Source of the DNA: Flagellimonas marinaquae
GTDB lineage: Bacteria; Bacteroidota; Bacteroidia; Flavobacteriales; Flavobacteriaceae
Length of the DNA: 64,000 nt
NCBI RefSeq assembly: GCF_023716465.1
Contig: NZ_CP092415.1
Span: 2,705,501 to 2,769,500, forward strand
Direction of reading: 5' to 3'
Both the position numbers and the translations under genes were made by a program. Positions 62,435 through 64,000 of this stretch are shown piece after piece. Under the pieces are notes generated by a model, which did no database searches, was not told the DNA's origin, and saw nothing but the letters and a program-made list of their open reading frames with translations. Positions within the stretch are counted from its first letter, which is position 1; the number at the start of each line of letters is the position of its first letter.

Positions 62435-64000
62435 ATGCAGGATAAAAACACATACTATCTCGGTATAGATATAGGAGGCAGCCATTTTGCCATGGGTGTT
62501 GTTAATGCCGATACGATGTCTTTACTAACAGAAACAGTGAATCGCTTTCCAGTAGATAGTAGATTGAGTGCCCTTCCTGTATTGAGGCAATTAATTTCAT
62601 CCATAAGACAGACCATTGAAAATTTTCAAAAACCGATTAGGGGAATTGGTGTATCCGTTCCCGGTCCGTTCGATTACGGACAAGGTGTTTCACATATAAG
62701 AGGGCTTAATAAGTTCGATTCCCTTTATGGAGTCAATCTTAAACTGTTTTTGTGGGCACATCTGCAGGACACCTTGGAGTCTATTGAACAGATAGCCTTT
62801 CTTAACGATGCTGATAGTTTTGTACTAGGGGAGACCTATTCCAATAATCTTCATACGGGCAAAGTTTTAGGGGTAACTCTAGGTACAGGAATCGGTTCAG
62901 GTTTTGTGGTCGATGGAGAAGTGGTCACAATTGATGATAATATCCCACACGAGGGTAACATATATAACCTTCCTTTTAAAGGAAAAAGAGTAGAAGATTG
63001 GATTTCTACCCAATGGTTTCTGGATACTTACTTTAAAGTATTTGGCACGTCCGTGGACAATGTAAAACAAATAGCCGATCAAGCGGAAACCTCTTTAAAA
63101 GCAAAGGATATATTTGAACAGTACGGACGGCATTTAGGAGAAGTCATGAACTCGCTTTCGGATTCGTTTAAGCCAGAAGCCATTGTTATCGGAGGCAGTA
63201 TCTCAAAAAGTTATCACTTGTTCAACAACGCATTCGAAGCGTGTTTTGCGATCCCTCCAAGTATTCGAATTACAAAAGGCACGGCCAACGCGGCCATATT
63301 AGGTGCCGTTATACATTTAACCATTAAACAGAATAAATTGAACACAAAAAGAAAAACGGAGCAGTATGTGATGCCGATGCGGGCAGATGAGTCTAAAAAA
63401 GGTGAAGGCTATACGGTTTACCCCTCTTTTGAGATTGCAACAGGGACCGTTTCCATGGGTGTTGAAAACCTTGTTGATGAACTTCCCAAAGAAGGATGTA
63501 TTCTCATAGATGGTTATATGGGAGCCTACTGGGAGGAGTTTATGGGGCAACTTACTGCTGCCCTTCAAAAAAGGAATGTTGAACACGTCACTTATGATAT
63601 GGCCTCGGCATATAAGGATGTCGAGTGCATTGAAAAAATGATAGAACCATTTTTGGGCGGGGACGACCCAGTTTTTGGAAAACTTTACCCAGGAAATCTT
63701 GAAGATTTTTTTGATGCAGATAAAGTAAAATCAATTCAATGTTCGGAAGGAGCGTTAAATATTTTTTATGGGCCGGGAGCAGCCTTAAGTGGACAAAATG
63801 GAACTATCGTTTATATAGATATACCAAAGAACGAAGTACAGTTCCGTTCCAGAGCTGGTCAAGTTGCCAATTTGGGCAATGTAATGGTCGAGGATAAAAA
63901 ACAACAGTACAAGCGAATGTACTTTATAGATTGGCAGGTACTCAATAAACACAAGCAACAACTTTTAAAGAATATTGATTTTATTGTTGATGGGCAGTTT
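62435..64000 (+). CDS. ROK-family kinase fused to a mannose-6-phosphate-isomerase-like domain (partial)
   Basis: The frame is open from ATG 62435 to the window end (522 codons). Residues 1-295 are a ROK kinase: phosphate-1 motif IDIGGS (11-16), GVSVPGPFDY, catalytic-type Asp125 in FLNDADSF, and GTGIGSGF (150-157). The usual ROK zinc motif CxCGxxGCxE is absent at the expected place, where NLPFKGKRVEDWIS stands. After a basic linker, a second region from about residue 320 (YTVYPSFEIATG, LIDGYMGAYWEEF, IFYGPGAAL) resembles the N-terminal part of long Bacteroidota class I mannose-6-phosphate isomerases; the cupin part would lie beyond the window. Mannose to mannose-6-P to fructose-6-P fits the GH92 neighbour. 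Confidence 0.75.
   Translation, partial: MQDKNTYYLGIDIGGSHFAMGVVNADTMSLLTETVNRFPVDSRLSALPVLRQLISSIRQTIENFQKPIRGIGVSVPGPFDYGQGVSHIRGLNKFDSLYGVNLKLFLWAHLQDTLESIEQIAFLNDADSFVLGETYSNNLHTGKVLGVTLGTGIGSGFVVDGEVVTIDDNIPHEGNIYNLPFKGKRVEDWISTQWFLDTYFKVFGTSVDNVKQIADQAETSLKAKDIFEQYGRHLGEVMNSLSDSFKPEAIVIGGSISKSYHLFNNAFEACFAIPPSIRITKGTANAAILGAVIHLTIKQNKLNTKRKTEQYVMPMRADESKKGEGYTVYPSFEIATGTVSMGVENLVDELPKEGCILIDGYMGAYWEEFMGQLTAALQKRNVEHVTYDMASAYKDVECIEKMIEPFLGGDDPVFGKLYPGNLEDFFDADKVKSIQCSEGALNIFYGPGAALSGQNGTIVYIDIPKNEVQFRSRAGQVANLGNVMVEDKKQQYKRMYFIDWQVLNKHKQQLLKNIDFIVDGQF

Overview
The window looks like part of a Flavobacteriaceae chromosome (Bacteroidota, class Flavobacteriia). The grounds are three SusC/SusD pairs, an ECF sigma/FecR pair, GldG-type ABC proteins, many short lipoproteins with a Cys soon after the signal helix, promoter boxes of the Bacteroidota type (TAnnTTTG) and few Shine-Dalgarno sites. 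GC content looks moderate (about 40 percent by eye). I saw no tRNA, rRNA, CRISPR, transposase or phage gene.

Layout. 1-2.6 kb: the end of an unrecognised gene and two lipoprotein genes, the first cut short by an in-frame stop. 3.1-12.4 kb: a locus for N-acetylmuramic acid (MurNAc) use. It holds a DeoR-type repressor on the minus strand, an operator-rich divergent promoter, SusC, SusD, an internal terminator hairpin, NamZ (exo-muramidase), a sodium:solute symporter, MurQ and a decayed KDPG aldolase. The block is bracketed by two copies of a short structured repeat. 13.1-18.9 kb: a TPR histidine kinase and LytTR regulator, then a small membrane protein, a lipoprotein and a cadherin-like/Lcl-domain surface lipoprotein. 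18.9-25.9 kb: a small unknown protein and a tight six-gene operon of unknown envelope proteins. 26.3-30.2 kb, minus strand: a YeiH-type exporter with its LysR regulator, and a TPP-riboswitch operon with PnuT and an acyl-CoA-dehydrogenase-like flavoprotein.

30.6-48.5 kb: an ECF sigma factor, a FecR anti-sigma factor, a SusC with an STN signalling domain, SusD, a DUF4843 lipoprotein and a PKD-like lipoprotein. These are followed by a three-gene ABC transporter (two GldF-GldG-type fusions around one ATPase) and a large M16 metallopeptidase. I read it as a signal-controlled import system, probably for a peptide, whose ABC and protease part is the least explained piece of the window. 48.5-49.5 kb: a membrane sterol-desaturase/fatty-acid-hydroxylase protein on the minus strand. 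49.8-64 kb: a mannoside PUL with a clear promoter carrying an 8-bp repeat, DUF5004-like and DUF4961-like lipoproteins, SusC, SusD, a GH92 alpha-mannosidase, a 14-motif FG-GAP/ASPIC lipoprotein and a ROK kinase fused to a mannose-6-phosphate-isomerase-like region that runs off the end of the window.

Two of the three nutrient loci give a readable path. In the first, MurNAc is released by NamZ, imported by the symporter and, after phosphorylation by a kinase not seen here, cleaved by MurQ. In the third, mannose is released by GH92, then phosphorylated and isomerised by the fusion protein.
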